Origin: Sphingomonadales bacterium 12-68-11
GTDB taxonomy: Bacteria > Pseudomonadota > Alphaproteobacteria > Sphingomonadales > Sphingomonadaceae
NCBI GenBank assembly: GCA_002279825.1
Contig: NCCV01000003.1
Span: 739,643 to 803,642 of the forward strand
DNA: 64,000 bases
Direction of reading: 5' to 3'
Below the pieces are notes generated by a model that did no database searches, was not told the DNA's origin, and was given only the letters and a program-made list of their open reading frames with translations. A program made the position numbers and the translations under genes. The stretch's first letter is position 1. Each line of letters opens with the position of its first letter. This document shows, piece by piece, positions 1 to 8,741 of this stretch.

Positions 1-1
1 C

Positions 2-952
2 AACCGCGCCCAAGCAGCCGAAGGCGGGAGCGCACAAAAGAACCAGTGCCTGTTCTTCCTCGCCGATCTCCACGCGATCAGTCTGCCGCACACGCCCGCC
101 GACCTGCACTCCGCCACGCTGGAGATGGCGGCGGCGCTGGTCGCCTGCGGGATCGATCCCGACCGCTCGATCCTGTTCAACCAGGCCCAGGTGCCCGCCC
201 ATGCCGAACTGCAGTGGCTGCTGAGCGGCACCGCGCGGATGGGCTGGCTCAATCGCATGACGCAGTGGAAGGACAAGGCGGGCAAGAACCGCGAAGGCCA
301 AAGCGTGGCGCTGTTCGCCTATCCGGTGCTGCAGGCGGCCGACGTGCTGCTCTATCAGGCGACCCACGTGCCGGTCGGCGAGGACCAGAAGCAGCATCTC
401 GAACTGGCCCGCGACATCGCGCAGAAGTTCAACAACGACTTCTGCCCCGAAGACGCGCCGCTGTTCACTCTGCCAGATCCGATCATCCCGCCGCAGGCAG
501 CGCGGATCATGTCGCTGCGCGACGGCAGCGCCAAGATGTCGAAGTCCGACCCCAGCGACATGAGCCGGATCAACCTTGCCGACGATCCCGACACGATCAT
601 GCAGAAGGTCCGCAAAGCCAAGACCGATCCCGAGCCGCTGCCGAGCGAGGAAGCCGGCCTGGCCGGTCGCCCCGAAGCGCTCAACCTGGTGACGATCTAC
701 GCCGCGCTCGGCGACCAGTCGGTGGCCGACGTGCTGGCCGAGCACGGCGGTCAGGGCTTCGGCGCGTTCAAGCCCGCGCTCGGCGAACGGCTGGTCGAGA
801 CGCTCGCGCCCATCTCGCAAAGGTTCATCGCGCTGCTCGAAGACCGCGAGGCGCTCGACGCGATCCTCGCGCGCGGCGCTGCCCGGGCGCGCCTGCTGGC
901 CGGGCCGACGCTCGATGCCACCTATCGCGCGCTCGGGCTGGTGCGCGGTTAG
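2..952 (+). CDS. trpS: Tryptophanyl-tRNA synthetase (5' end missing)
   Basis: Class I aminoacyl-tRNA synthetase that charges tRNA-Trp in the cytoplasm. The reading frame is open from the first bases of the window, so roughly the first 25-30 residues, including the HIGH-type motif, lie outside; 316 residues are visible. FFLADLHAIS near the start and GSAKMSKSDPSD with the KMSKS loop at visible residues 178-182 are typical of TrpRS, as is the short length. It ends at TAG. A 229-bp gap separates it from the next gene on the same strand; the 11-bp inverted repeat in that gap is followed by TTAAAAAA and is not a convincing terminator. Identification is secure; only the start is unknown. Confidence 0.95.
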   Translation, partial: NRAQAAEGGSAQKNQCLFFLADLHAISLPHTPADLHSATLEMAAALVACGIDPDRSILFNQAQVPAHAELQWLLSGTARMGWLNRMTQWKDKAGKNREGQSVALFAYPVLQAADVLLYQATHVPVGEDQKQHLELARDIAQKFNNDFCPEDAPLFTLPDPIIPPQAARIMSLRDGSAKMSKSDPSDMSRINLADDPDTIMQKVRKAKTDPEPLPSEEAGLAGRPEALNLVTIYAALGDQSVADVLAEHGGQGFGAFKPALGERLVETLAPISQRFIALLEDREALDAILARGAARARLLAGPTLDATYRALGLVRG

Positions 953-1181
953 GACCAAGGCAAACGGCGACTCACTCCGTCCTGTCCGATGCAGGGCGGG
1001 CAGGCCTTGCGCGGCGGCGGAGTCGCCCCCCGCCTCCGCCGCCGCTTAAAAAACTGCTGGTTTTCCGTTGCTTGCATTCAAGAGATGTTCAGCCGGTCGC
1101 GCCTATGACACCATTTATCCTCGGCTGCGTATTATGGTCAGGAATGCGTCCGCAGCGCCGCCTGTTCGAAAGACCCAAGTC

Positions 1182-1877
1182 ATGAGTAAGATCGCCAAAA
1201 TTGTTCGCGGCACCAAGCTGGCGTTCGCGCCGCTTGCGCTCGGTGCGCTGGCCGCCTGCGCGTCCGGCTTCAACGCCGACGTGTCGCGGTTCGAGAGCCA
1301 GCTCCCGGCCCCCCAAGGCCAGACTTTTGCCGTCGTCGCCGACGATCAGCGACTTGCCGGCGGGCTCGAGTTCAGCCGCTATGCGCAGGTCGTCTCCGAC
1401 AAGATGGCCGCGCTCGGCTATCGTCCGGTTGCGAATGTGAGCGAGGCGACGCTGGTCGTGCGCTTCGACTACGGCGTCGATCGCGGGCGCGAGCGTATTC
1501 GTTCGTCCATCCGCGATCCGTTCTACGATTCCTGGTACAGTTACCAGCCGGTCGCCTATCGCGACCGCAACGGCAACGTGCGCGTGACTTACGTTCCGAC
1601 GCGGCAGTGGGGCTACGGCTGGAACGACCCATGGCTCAACGACGTCGATAGCTACACCGTCTACACCAGCGGCATCGAGCTGAAGATCGACCGCGCCTCC
1701 GACGGGCAGCGGCTGTTCGAAGGCAAGGCGGAGGCGGCCTCGCTTTCCAACCGGCTGCAGTACCTGGTGCCCAACCTGGTCGAAGCGATGTTCACCGACT
1801 TCCCGGGCAACTCGGGCGAGACGGTGCGCATCTCGGTCGCGCCCGAGGACCAGCCGGTGCAGCGCGGCCGCCGCTAA
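1182..1877 (+). CDS. DUF4136-type lipoprotein
   Basis: Predicted lipoprotein of 231 residues. The N-terminus is a short basic stretch, a hydrophobic segment and a lipobox L-A-A-C with Cys26 as lipidation site. The rest resembles DUF4136 (VSRFESQLPAP...QTFAVV early, then TLVVRFDYGVD, and IELKIDRASDGQRLFEGKAEA near the end), a family of envelope lipoproteins of unknown role. The ATG was chosen because it directly precedes the signal; an upstream in-frame extension has no export logic. A good rho-independent terminator follows 23 bp after the stop, so it is probably monocistronic. The molecular function is unknown. Confidence 0.85.
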   Translation: MSKIAKIVRGTKLAFAPLALGALAACASGFNADVSRFESQLPAPQGQTFAVVADDQRLAGGLEFSRYAQVVSDKMAALGYRPVANVSEATLVVRFDYGVDRGRERIRSSIRDPFYDSWYSYQPVAYRDRNGNVRVTYVPTRQWGYGWNDPWLNDVDSYTVYTSGIELKIDRASDGQRLFEGKAEAASLSNRLQYLVPNLVEAMFTDFPGNSGETVRISVAPEDQPVQRGRR

Positions 1878-1900
1878 GCGATCTCACTACCGTCTCCTGA

Positions 1901-1928
1901 AAGGGCGGGCCTAGGTCCGCCCTTTTTT
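1901..1928 (+). terminator. Rho-independent terminator after the DUF4136 gene
   Basis: An 8-bp stem (AAGGGCGG / CCGCCCTT) with an 8-nt loop runs into a T-rich tract on the plus strand. It sits between the convergent DUF4136 gene and dut. In the minus direction the T tract is only three bases, so it works mainly for the plus-strand transcript. Confidence 0.8.
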
Positions 1929-1929
1929 G

Positions 1930-2391
1930 TCACCCGAGCGCGGCGTGGCCGCCGGTCGAGCCGAAGCCGCCCGCGCCGCGTTCGGTCTCGTCGAGCGTGT
2001 CGCTCTCCCGCCACACTGCCTGCACGACCGGGGCGAGCACCAGCTGCGCGATCCGGTCGCCGCGTGCGATTTCGAAGGGCGCGGCGCCGTGGTTGATAAG
2101 GATCACCTTGAGCTCGCCGCGATAATCGGAATCGATCGTGCCCGGCGTGTTGGGAAGGGTGATGCCGTGCTTGAGCGCGAGGCCCGAGCGCGGGCGGACC
2201 TGGATCTCGTAGCCGGCGGGAATTGCGACCGCAAAGCCGGTCGCGACCGCGTGGCGGCCGCCCGGTGGCAGGCTCACGTCCTCGGCTGCGAGCACATCCA
2301 TCCCGGCGGCACCGCCAGTCGCGTAGGCCGGCAGCGCCAGCCCGGCACCGTGCGCCAGCCGCAGGATACGGACCGCGACGGGCTCAGCCAT
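1930..2391 (-). CDS. dut: Deoxyuridine 5'-triphosphate nucleotidohydrolase (dUTPase)
   Basis: Hydrolyses dUTP to dUMP and pyrophosphate, keeping uracil out of DNA and feeding dTMP synthesis. The 153 residues match the usual length of homotrimeric dUTPases and carry all five motifs: AAGMDVLAA (28-36), PRSGLA (67-72), [10 protein letters not shown] (84-93, with the catalytic Asp87), [10 protein letters not shown], and the C-terminal P-loop-like [11 protein letters not shown]. It is translated directly after coaBC: its ATG overlaps the coaBC stop by 8 bp, so the two are translationally coupled. A coaBC-dut pairing is common in alphaproteobacteria. Confidence 0.96.
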   Translation of the reverse strand: MAEPVAVRILRLAHGAGLALPAYATGGAAGMDVLAAEDVSLPPGGRHAVATGFAVAIPAGYEIQVRPRSGLALKHGITLPNTPGTIDSDYRGELKVILINHGAAPFEIARGDRIAQLVLAPVVQAVWRESDTLDETERGAGGFGSTGGHAALG

Positions 2392-4054
2392 TGGCCAGCT
2401 TTTCGGCGATCCGCTCGACCAGCGCGCGCGCGACGGCCTGCTTGCTCATCGGCTCCCAGTCCTCGGTCGCGTCCTCGCTGATCAGGTGGACAGTGTTGGC
2501 GTCCCCGCCCATCGCGCTCTCGCCCTGGGGCCCTGAGACGTCGTTGGCGACGATCCAGTCGATGCCTTTCGACTTGCGCTTGCGGATCGCGTTCTTGACC
2601 ACGTCCTCGGTCTCGGCCGCGAACCCGATCACCAGGTCGGGCCGATGCGGGCTGGCGGCAAGCTGGGCGAGGATGTCGGGATTCTCAGCCAGCAGCAGCG
2701 CCGGCGGGGCCGAACCGCGCTTCTTGATCTTCTCGGGCGCATAGTCGCGGGTGCGCCAGTCGGCGACCGCGGCGACCATCACCGCGGCATCGGCGGGCAG
2801 CGCCGCCTTGACCGCCGCAGCCATCTCGTCGGCGCTCTCGACGTCGATCCGCTCGACACCGGGCGGAGTCGCCAGCACGACCGGGCCGGACACCAGCGTG
2901 ACCCGCGCGCCCGCGGCGGCGGCAGCGGCGGCGATCGCATAGCCCTGCTTTCCGCTCGAGCGGTTGGCGATGTAGCGCACCGGATCGATCGCCTCATAGG
3001 TCGGGCCGGCGGTGACCAACACGTGCTTGCCGTAAAGCGGCCGGTGGGCGGGATCGTCCTCGAAATCGGGCTGGCCGGCCAAGGGATCGAAGGGGGGCGG
3101 GTCGAATGCGGGAGCCGCCCCATCCCCGACGGGATCGGGTGCATCGCGATTGGGATCGACTTCGTGGTTGATCGCCCCCCGGTCGGTCGGCGGGGCCGAC
3201 TTGGCCTTGCCCTTGCTCGCCAGCAGCGGCCCGGCGGCGGCAAGGTCGGGTTCGGGCAGCGGGGTCAGCTCGGCCAGTTCGACCGGCAGATCGGCCTCGT
3301 CCGCGAGATAAGCGGCCTCCTCATAGGCGCCCTCCTGGTAACTGACCTCCTCCTCGCGGATGCGCCGGGCGGTGCTGCGCGGGATGATCGAAGCGAGCAG
3401 CCCGGCGAGGCCGCCCATGCGGCCTCCCTGTTCGGGTTCCAGCTCGAGCTCGTCTTCGGGCTCGAGCGCTTCGAGATAGCCGGCAATTTCGCCCGCCCCC
3501 GCCTCGCCCGGATCGAGCCCGAGCGCGTCGGCGATCTCCAGCCACACCGTCTCGGGTTCGGGCAGGCGGCCGGCGCCGAACTCGCCGCAGGCCATCTCGC
3601 CATCATCGGGCTGCATCACGCGCACGCCGGCCTGGAGCAGCCAGGCGATGTTGCGCTGGGTGGCGGCATGCTCCCACATCCGCACGTTCATCGCCGGCAC
3701 GGCCAGCACCGGCTTGTCGGTGGCGAGGATCAGCGTGGTGGCGAGGTCGTCGGCGATACCGGCGGCCATCTTGGCGAGCAGGTCGGCGGTCGCCGGGCAT
3801 ACCACCACCAGGTCGGCGGAACGGCTGAGCTGGATGTGGCCGATCTCGGCCTCGTCCTTCAGATCCCACAAGCTGGTATGGACTTTGCGGCCCGACAGCG
3901 CGGCAAGGCTCATCGGAGTGACAAACTGCGCGCCCCCTTCGGTCAGCACGCACGTCACCTCGCCGCCGCCCTTCTTGATCAGGCGGACCAGCTCACACGC
4001 CTTGTAGGCGGCAATGCCGCCGCCGACGACCAGCAGGATACGCGGCGCTTCCAT
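2384..4054 (-). CDS. coaBC: Bifunctional phosphopantothenoylcysteine decarboxylase / phosphopantothenate-cysteine ligase
   Basis: Two consecutive coenzyme A biosynthesis steps: 4'-phosphopantothenate is joined to cysteine (CoaB), then decarboxylated to 4'-phosphopantetheine (CoaC). The FMN-binding CoaC half fills about residues 1-180, from [15 protein letters not shown] to the active-site Cys156 in [11 protein letters not shown]. The CoaB half starts near residue 341 ([27 protein letters not shown]) and ends at the C-terminus. Between them lies an unusual acidic, proline-rich linker of about 155 residues; the protein is 556 residues where about 400 is normal. The start at MEAPRIL was chosen because the Rossmann-like strand begins immediately after it. 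Confidence 0.95.
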   Translation of the reverse strand: MEAPRILLVVGGGIAAYKACELVRLIKKGGGEVTCVLTEGGAQFVTPMSLAALSGRKVHTSLWDLKDEAEIGHIQLSRSADLVVVCPATADLLAKMAAGIADDLATTLILATDKPVLAVPAMNVRMWEHAATQRNIAWLLQAGVRVMQPDDGEMACGEFGAGRLPEPETVWLEIADALGLDPGEAGAGEIAGYLEALEPEDELELEPEQGGRMGGLAGLLASIIPRSTARRIREEEVSYQEGAYEEAAYLADEADLPVELAELTPLPEPDLAAAGPLLASKGKAKSAPPTDRGAINHEVDPNRDAPDPVGDGAAPAFDPPPFDPLAGQPDFEDDPAHRPLYGKHVLVTAGPTYEAIDPVRYIANRSSGKQGYAIAAAAAAAGARVTLVSGPVVLATPPGVERIDVESADEMAAAVKAALPADAAVMVAAVADWRTRDYAPEKIKKRGSAPPALLLAENPDILAQLAASPHRPDLVIGFAAETEDVVKNAIRKRKSKGIDWIVANDVSGPQGESAMGGDANTVHLISEDATEDWEPMSKQAVARALVERIAEKLANG

Positions 4055-4144
4055 CACGGGCAGTCGATAGTCTCCAGGCGAGTGTCTGGCGAACAAGGTG
4101 CCTAGCTCCGTCGAGATTTTCGCACCAGCCTTGCTTTTGAATGG

Positions 4145-5239
4145 TTAAGTTTTGCCTGCCGCGCCGCGGACGAGATCGGCAAGCGCGCGTGGCGCCAGAG
4201 CGAGGCCGGCGAAGTAGGCGGGCAGCACCAGCAGCACCCAGTAGAAGTTCTCCGGCCGAGCGAACAGCGCCACCGCGGTTCCAAAGCCGAGGAACCAAAG
4301 CGTGGCGAACAGGCCGGTCCGCCCGCCGAGCCCGATCCACCCGAGCAGCGGCAGCAACGCCAGCGGCCCAGCCAGCCAGCCCGGCAACAGCAGCAGCGGC
4401 GAGAGACGGGCCATTCCTGCAAGCGGCATGACGGGGCCTATCAGCGCGCTCCATCCCGGGCTCGTCAGATCCCCGGGCAGCCGTTCGGCCGCGACCGCCT
4501 GGGCATGCAGCACCAGCGCCAGCACGATGCCGGCGAGCAGCGCGGCGAGCGCGGCGCTTTCCCGCCAGCGCCGCTCCGCGACCGCGACTGTCAGCCACAC
4601 GACTACATATGCCGCCGCGATTTCGCGCACGGCCAGCGCCAGCGCCGCCGCCAGCAAGCTCGGCCACCAGCGGTTCGGGCGGTAGAGCCCCAGTGACAGC
4701 GTGAGCGCGAGCCCGGCGATGAGCTCGTGGATCAGTCCCGCACGCTCGAACGTTGCGCCGATCCCCGCGCCTGCCAGCAGCACCGCAGCGGCGATCCGTT
4801 CCCAAGCCAGCGTCCCGGGAGCGAGCGCACCAAGCCAAGCGATGACTCCGCCGAACAGCAGCAGCACTGCGACGATCCGCCAGCCTTGCAGTCCGAACAG
4901 CGCGGTTCCCCAGGCCGTGGTCGGCGGGCGCACGGTGACGGCCGGGCGCGTCGGGTAGCCGTGCGCGCGCTGCTCGGCGAGCGCCGCCGCGTAGTACCCC
5001 TCGCCCGCCGCCACGCGGGCGTGAATCTGCGCGTAAAGGTCGATATCGCGATAGCGCGAGTGGGCCTGCTCGGCCTCGCTGTGCTCAAGCGCCGCGACGA
5101 AGCCGCCAACCGCCACCGCGCTCCAGGCAAGCGACAGCAAGGCCGCTACCAGCACCAGGATCGCGCCCCAGCGCGGCAGCGCGTGCAACGGGCGACCGAG
5201 TGCTTCCCACCTGCCTATCGGATCGGTCGCCAGCCCCAT
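4145..5239 (-). CDS. Polytopic membrane protein, paralogue of the next gene upstream
   Basis: A 364-residue integral membrane protein with about 9-10 hydrophobic segments and no family I can name. After the first segment comes a soluble stretch (about residues 60-110) with DIDLYAQIHARVAAGEGYY and EQRAHGYPTRP, which looks like the periplasmic loop of polytopic glycosyltransferase-like (GT-C) proteins. The gene immediately upstream on this strand encodes a clear paralogue with the same loop and the same C-terminal pattern (NFYW...P..F.GLA.AP.AL). The two form a tandem duplication. A role in envelope glycan or lipid modification is a guess; no catalytic motif is certain. Confidence 0.75.
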   Translation of the reverse strand: MGLATDPIGRWEALGRPLHALPRWGAILVLVAALLSLAWSAVAVGGFVAALEHSEAEQAHSRYRDIDLYAQIHARVAAGEGYYAAALAEQRAHGYPTRPAVTVRPPTTAWGTALFGLQGWRIVAVLLLFGGVIAWLGALAPGTLAWERIAAAVLLAGAGIGATFERAGLIHELIAGLALTLSLGLYRPNRWWPSLLAAALALAVREIAAAYVVVWLTVAVAERRWRESAALAALLAGIVLALVLHAQAVAAERLPGDLTSPGWSALIGPVMPLAGMARLSPLLLLPGWLAGPLALLPLLGWIGLGGRTGLFATLWFLGFGTAVALFARPENFYWVLLVLPAYFAGLALAPRALADLVRGAAGKT

Positions 5240-5270
5240 GGCGCCACCCTGTCGGGCCTTCGCCGGGCCA

Positions 5271-6350
5271 TCAAGCGCCGCGTGCCGATCTCCACAGCGA
5301 TCGCAGCGCCATCGGGGCGAACGCCAGCCCCAGGAACCAGGTCGGCGTGACCAGCATGGCCCAGTAGAAGTTGTTCGCCCGCCCCGCGAGCATGAACAGC
5401 ACGCCGTATCCCAGATGCAGCAGCATGCCCGTCAGACCGGCGGGCGAACGCCAGCCGGCCCAGCCGATCAGCGGCAGCAGCGCGAGCGGGGCGGCGAGCG
5501 GGCCGGTGAGGTGGTGAAGCAGGCTCGAGGTGACGAGATTGCCGGTCCAGCCGGGGAGGCCGCGCAGCACCAGCCACGGCGGCGAGGCCCGGTCGCCCGC
5601 CACCAGCAGTGCATCGACCGCGCGCCAGTGCAGCGCCAGCCCGGCGCAGAACAGCAGCAAGAGGCCGCACCACGCTGCCAGTTCGCGCCCATCGCGGCGC
5701 CAGGCGGCCAATGCCGCGAGCAGCAGCACGAACGGCGCCGCATGCTCACGGATCGCCAGCGCCGCCGCCGCAGCGAGCCAGGCACCGGTCCAGCGGCCGG
5801 GCCGGTGGAGCGCGAAAGCGAGCGCGAGCAGCATTCCCGCCCAGACCTCGTGCAGCATGGCATAGGCCGGCCGCGTGGCCATCGCCGCGCCGAACGCGAT
5901 CAGTGCCAGCGCGGCGATCCGGCGCGGAGGCCCGCCCGGCTCCTCCCCCAGCCGCCGCCACCAGGCCGCGAGCACCGCCAGCGCGAGCGCGGCGCCAAGC
6001 GCGGCGAGGCCCCGCGTCCCGAGCCAGGCGGTCACGTACGCGAACGTCGGCAGCCGCACCGCCGCGCCCGGCCGGACGGGGAATCCTCGCGCGCGCTGCT
6101 CGGTCACGGCGGCGCGGTAGTAGCTCTCCCCCGCCGCGACGCGCTGCGCGATGGCCGCATAGAGGATGAGATCCCGGTCGCGCTCGGCCGGGCGCACCGT
6201 GGATGCTGCGGCAGGCTTGGGCGCCGGACGCGACGGATAAGTCCACGCCGCGGCGCCGAGCAGCAGCGCGAAACCCGCGAGGACGGCGATAGCCGCCCCG
6301 CGCGGCCAATGGGCGAAGCGGTCCCCGGCGGGCGCGGTCAGCCGAGCCAA
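5271..6350 (-). CDS. Polytopic membrane protein, tandem paralogue; non-ATG start
   Basis: About 359 residues, similar in size and layout to the 364-residue protein just downstream: one N-terminal membrane segment, a loop with DLILYAAIAQRVAAGESYY and EQRARGFPVRP, then a string of membrane segments ending in NNFYWAMLVTPTW and GLAFAPMAL. No ATG exists near the expected start. TTG at the chosen position gives an N-terminus like the paralogue's and overlaps the end of ubiB by 13 bp; a start a few codons on either side is possible. Read with ubiB upstream it appears to be one operon, ubiB then two paralogues. Function unknown; GT-C-like topology is only a resemblance. Confidence 0.7.
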   Translation of the reverse strand: MARLTAPAGDRFAHWPRGAAIAVLAGFALLLGAAAWTYPSRPAPKPAAASTVRPAERDRDLILYAAIAQRVAAGESYYRAAVTEQRARGFPVRPGAAVRLPTFAYVTAWLGTRGLAALGAALALAVLAAWWRRLGEEPGGPPRRIAALALIAFGAAMATRPAYAMLHEVWAGMLLALAFALHRPGRWTGAWLAAAAALAIREHAAPFVLLLAALAAWRRDGRELAAWCGLLLLFCAGLALHWRAVDALLVAGDRASPPWLVLRGLPGWTGNLVTSSLLHHLTGPLAAPLALLPLIGWAGWRSPAGLTGMLLHLGYGVLFMLAGRANNFYWAMLVTPTWFLGLAFAPMALRSLWRSARGA

Positions 6351-7897
6351 CCCAGCGCGAACCCGGCCCAGACTGCGGCGCCGCCGATGAGCAGGGCCGC
6401 GGCATAACCGGGCCAGCGCCGCTCGCGCTCGCCGCGCCGGCGTTCCCAGAGCAGCTCGATGTCGGGCAGCGGGGCCTGTTCGGGCGCGCCGCCGCGGGGC
6501 GGGAAGCGCTCCTCGATCCGCCGCACCAGGTCGGGAATGCGCAGCAGCGTCTCGACGTCGGTGCGGATCTTGTCGGCCAGCGCCGCCTCGGGGCCGAGCT
6601 CGTCGCGGATCCAGCTGCGCACGTAAGGCGCGGAGACATCCCACATGTTGATTCCGGGATCGAGCTGGGTGGCGATCCCTTCGACCATGACCATGGTCTT
6701 CTGCAGCAGCAGCAGGTGCGGCTGGGTCTGCATGTCGAAGTCGCGGGTGATCGCGAACAGCCCGTCGAGCATCTGCCCGACGCTGAGTTCGCTGACCGGC
6801 TTGCCGCGCATCGGCTCGCCCACTGCCCTGAGCGCGGTCGCGAACTCGTCCACCGAATGATGCGCCGGCACGTACTGCGCCTCGAAGTGGATCTCGGCGA
6901 CGCGGCGGTAGTTGCCGGTGGTCAGGCCGTAGAGGATCTCGGCCAGCCAGGCGCGCGCGCGCCGGTCGATCCGGCCCATGATGCCGAAGTCGATCGCCAC
7001 GATCGTGCCGTCGGGCCGCACCAGCAGGTTGCCCTGGTGCATGTCGGCGTGGAAAAAACCGCCGCTGATCGCCTGGGTCAGGAATGCCAGCACCAGCCGC
7101 CGCGCCAGCACCGGCAAGTCGTGGCCGGCGGCGATCAGCGCGGCGTGGTCGCTGATCTTGACCCCGTCGATCCATTCGATCGTCAGAACCCGGCCGTTGG
7201 TGCGGTCCCAGTCGACCGTGGGGATCGCATAGCCCTCGAACCCGCGCATCGCCTCGGCGAGTTCGGAGGCCGAGGCGGCTTCGCGCCGCAAGTCGAGCTC
7301 GCGCAAGGTCCAGCGCTTGAAATTGGCGATCGTCAGCCGGGGGCGCAGCCGCCGCGCTTCGCCGCCGAACGCCTCGAGATGCGCGGCCGCCCATTCGTAG
7401 GTATCGATGTCGCGCGCGAAGCGCTCGCGGATGCCGGGGCGCAGCACTTTGATGGCGACGGTTTGGCCGTCGCGCGTGACGCCTTTGTGGACTTGCGCGA
7501 TCGAGGCCGAGCCGACCGGCACCGGATCGATCTCGGCGTAGATCTTGCCGAACGGCTGCTCGAAGGCGCGCTCGATCTCGGCGGTGATCGCCGCGAACGG
7601 CACCGGCGGGAGGCTGTCCTGCAGCATCAGCAGGTTGCGCGTGGCGTCCTCGCCGACCAGATCGGGCCGGGTCGCGAGCGTCTGCCCGAGCTTGATCGCC
7701 GCCGGGCCGATCGCCTCGAACGCCGCCGCGTAGTCGGGCTCGCGCTTCTTGGGCGTGCCCAGGCTGAACGCCGCGATCAGCCGGCGGACCGGGGTCGGCG
7801 TGTTCGGATCGCGCGCGATGCCGCGCAGCGCACCGTGCCGCGCGAGCGTGCGCGCCCACTTGCCCAGGCGCCAGACATGCGTTGCGGGAGCGGTCAA
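6338..7897 (-). CDS. ubiB: UbiB (ABC1/ADCK atypical kinase-like ubiquinone biosynthesis protein)
   Basis: Member of the UbiB/Coq8 family, membrane-associated atypical kinase-like ATPases needed for ubiquinone biosynthesis. The 519 residues show the family's diagnostic KxGQ motif (KLGQ, 69-72) followed by TRPDLVG, an Ala-rich nucleotide-binding region (VPVGSASIAQVHKG), the kinase-like HADMHQGNLLV and DFGIMG, and a hydrophobic C-terminal tail (AAALLIGGAAVWAGFALGW) that would anchor it in the inner membrane. ubiE lies just upstream on the same strand, separated by a palindromic repeat element. The pairing ubiE-ubiB supports the quinone role. Confidence 0.95.
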   Translation of the reverse strand: MTAPATHVWRLGKWARTLARHGALRGIARDPNTPTPVRRLIAAFSLGTPKKREPDYAAAFEAIGPAAIKLGQTLATRPDLVGEDATRNLLMLQDSLPPVPFAAITAEIERAFEQPFGKIYAEIDPVPVGSASIAQVHKGVTRDGQTVAIKVLRPGIRERFARDIDTYEWAAAHLEAFGGEARRLRPRLTIANFKRWTLRELDLRREAASASELAEAMRGFEGYAIPTVDWDRTNGRVLTIEWIDGVKISDHAALIAAGHDLPVLARRLVLAFLTQAISGGFFHADMHQGNLLVRPDGTIVAIDFGIMGRIDRRARAWLAEILYGLTTGNYRRVAEIHFEAQYVPAHHSVDEFATALRAVGEPMRGKPVSELSVGQMLDGLFAITRDFDMQTQPHLLLLQKTMVMVEGIATQLDPGINMWDVSAPYVRSWIRDELGPEAALADKIRTDVETLLRIPDLVRRIEERFPPRGGAPEQAPLPDIELLWERRRGERERRWPGYAAALLIGGAAVWAGFALGWLG

Positions 7898-7902
7898 GCG
7901 GA

Positions 7903-7994
7903 CCCCCCTCCCGCTGGCGGGAGGGGCCGCGGGTGGGCCGGTGCGGAGCCGGCGGACACGCCCACCCCTAGCCCCTCCCGCCAGCGGGAGGGGG
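7903..7994. repeat. Intergenic palindromic repeat element between ubiE and ubiB
   Basis: Two arms of about 23 bp (CCCTCCCGCTGGCGGGAGGG type at 7903-7926, complement-like arm at 7972-7994) flank an inner inverted pair GGGTGGG/CCCACCC at 7931-7937 and 7961-7967. Each arm is also a hairpin on its own, so the element can fold as one long cruciform or as two small stem-loops. It fills almost the whole gap between two co-directional genes. Its form resembles dispersed extragenic palindromic repeats of alphaproteobacteria; whether it is multicopy cannot be told from one window. Confidence 0.7.
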
Positions 7995-8009
7995 ACTGAT
8001 CGGCCGCGG

Positions 8010-8741
8010 TCAAATCTTCCATCCCGAATGAATCGCCACCAGCCCGCCCAGGATCGGCTCGACTTTGGTCTGTTCGAACCCTGCGGCGCGGATCATGCGC
8101 TCGAACGCGGGCATCGGCGGAAACCGGCGGATCGATTCGATCAGGTAGCGGTAGCTGTCGGCATCGCCGGCGATCGCCTGTCCGAGCACGGGCACCAGCT
8201 TGTGCGAATAGGCGTCGTAAACTTCGTTGAAGCCCGGCCACTCGGTGGCCGAGAACTCGAGGCAGAAGAACCGCCCGCCATACTTGAGCACGCGGTGCGC
8301 TTCGGCCAGCGCCTGGTCGATATGGGTGACGTTGCGGATCCCGAAGGCGATCGAATACGCATCGAAAGTGCGGCTGGAGAAGCTGAGCTCCTCGGCGTTC
8401 TGGCGCGACCACACGAGGCCGTCGATGCCGCGCTTCAGCGCCCGCTCGATGCCGACGTCGAGCATGTCCTGGTTGATGTCGGAGACGGTCACTTCGGCGC
8501 CGCTCTCGGCCAGGCGGAAAGCGATGTCGCCGGTGCCGCCCGCCATGTCGAGGATCGCCTCGCCTTCCCGCGGCTTGATGCGGCGGACGAAGGTGTCCTT
8601 CCACAAACGGTGCATCCCGCCCGACATCGCGTCGTTCATCACGTCGTACTTGGCTGCGACGTTCGAGAACACCGCGCCGACCCGGCGCGTCTTCTCGTGC
8701 GGTTCGACGCTTTCGTAGCCGAAGGATACCTGCTCGCTCAT
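8010..8741 (-). CDS. ubiE: Demethylmenaquinone/ubiquinone C-methyltransferase
   Basis: SAM-dependent C-methyltransferase of ubiquinone (and menaquinone) biosynthesis, acting on the benzoquinol ring. The 243 residues start MSEQVSFGYESV and contain the UbiE hallmarks: VFSNVAAKYDVMNDAMSGGMHR LW near residues 25-45, SAM motif I LDMAGGTGDIAF, AFGIRNVTHIDQAL, and FFCLEFS with SYRYLIESIRRFP near the end. The ATG overlaps the stop of the upstream DMT transporter gene by 4 bp (ATGA), so the two are probably co-translated. The adjacent ubiB completes a quinone gene group. Confidence 0.95.
   Translation of the reverse strand: MSEQVSFGYESVEPHEKTRRVGAVFSNVAAKYDVMNDAMSGGMHRLWKDTFVRRIKPREGEAILDMAGGTGDIAFRLAESGAEVTVSDINQDMLDVGIERALKRGIDGLVWSRQNAEELSFSSRTFDAYSIAFGIRNVTHIDQALAEAHRVLKYGGRFFCLEFSATEWPGFNEVYDAYSHKLVPVLGQAIAGDADSYRYLIESIRRFPPMPAFERMIRAAGFEQTKVEPILGGLVAIHSGWKI

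Noticed and set aside
1011..1045. 11-bp inverted repeat as a trpS terminator
   Set aside because: On the plus strand the stem is followed by TTAAAAAA, not a T tract, so it lacks terminator form in the needed direction.
2645..4105. Open frame of 486 codons antisense to coaBC
   Set aside because: Composition artefact; the minus strand encodes CoaBC with catalytic residues.
6716..7999. Open frame of 427 codons antisense to ubiB
   Set aside because: No motif and it ends inside a palindromic repeat; UbiB is certain on the other strand.
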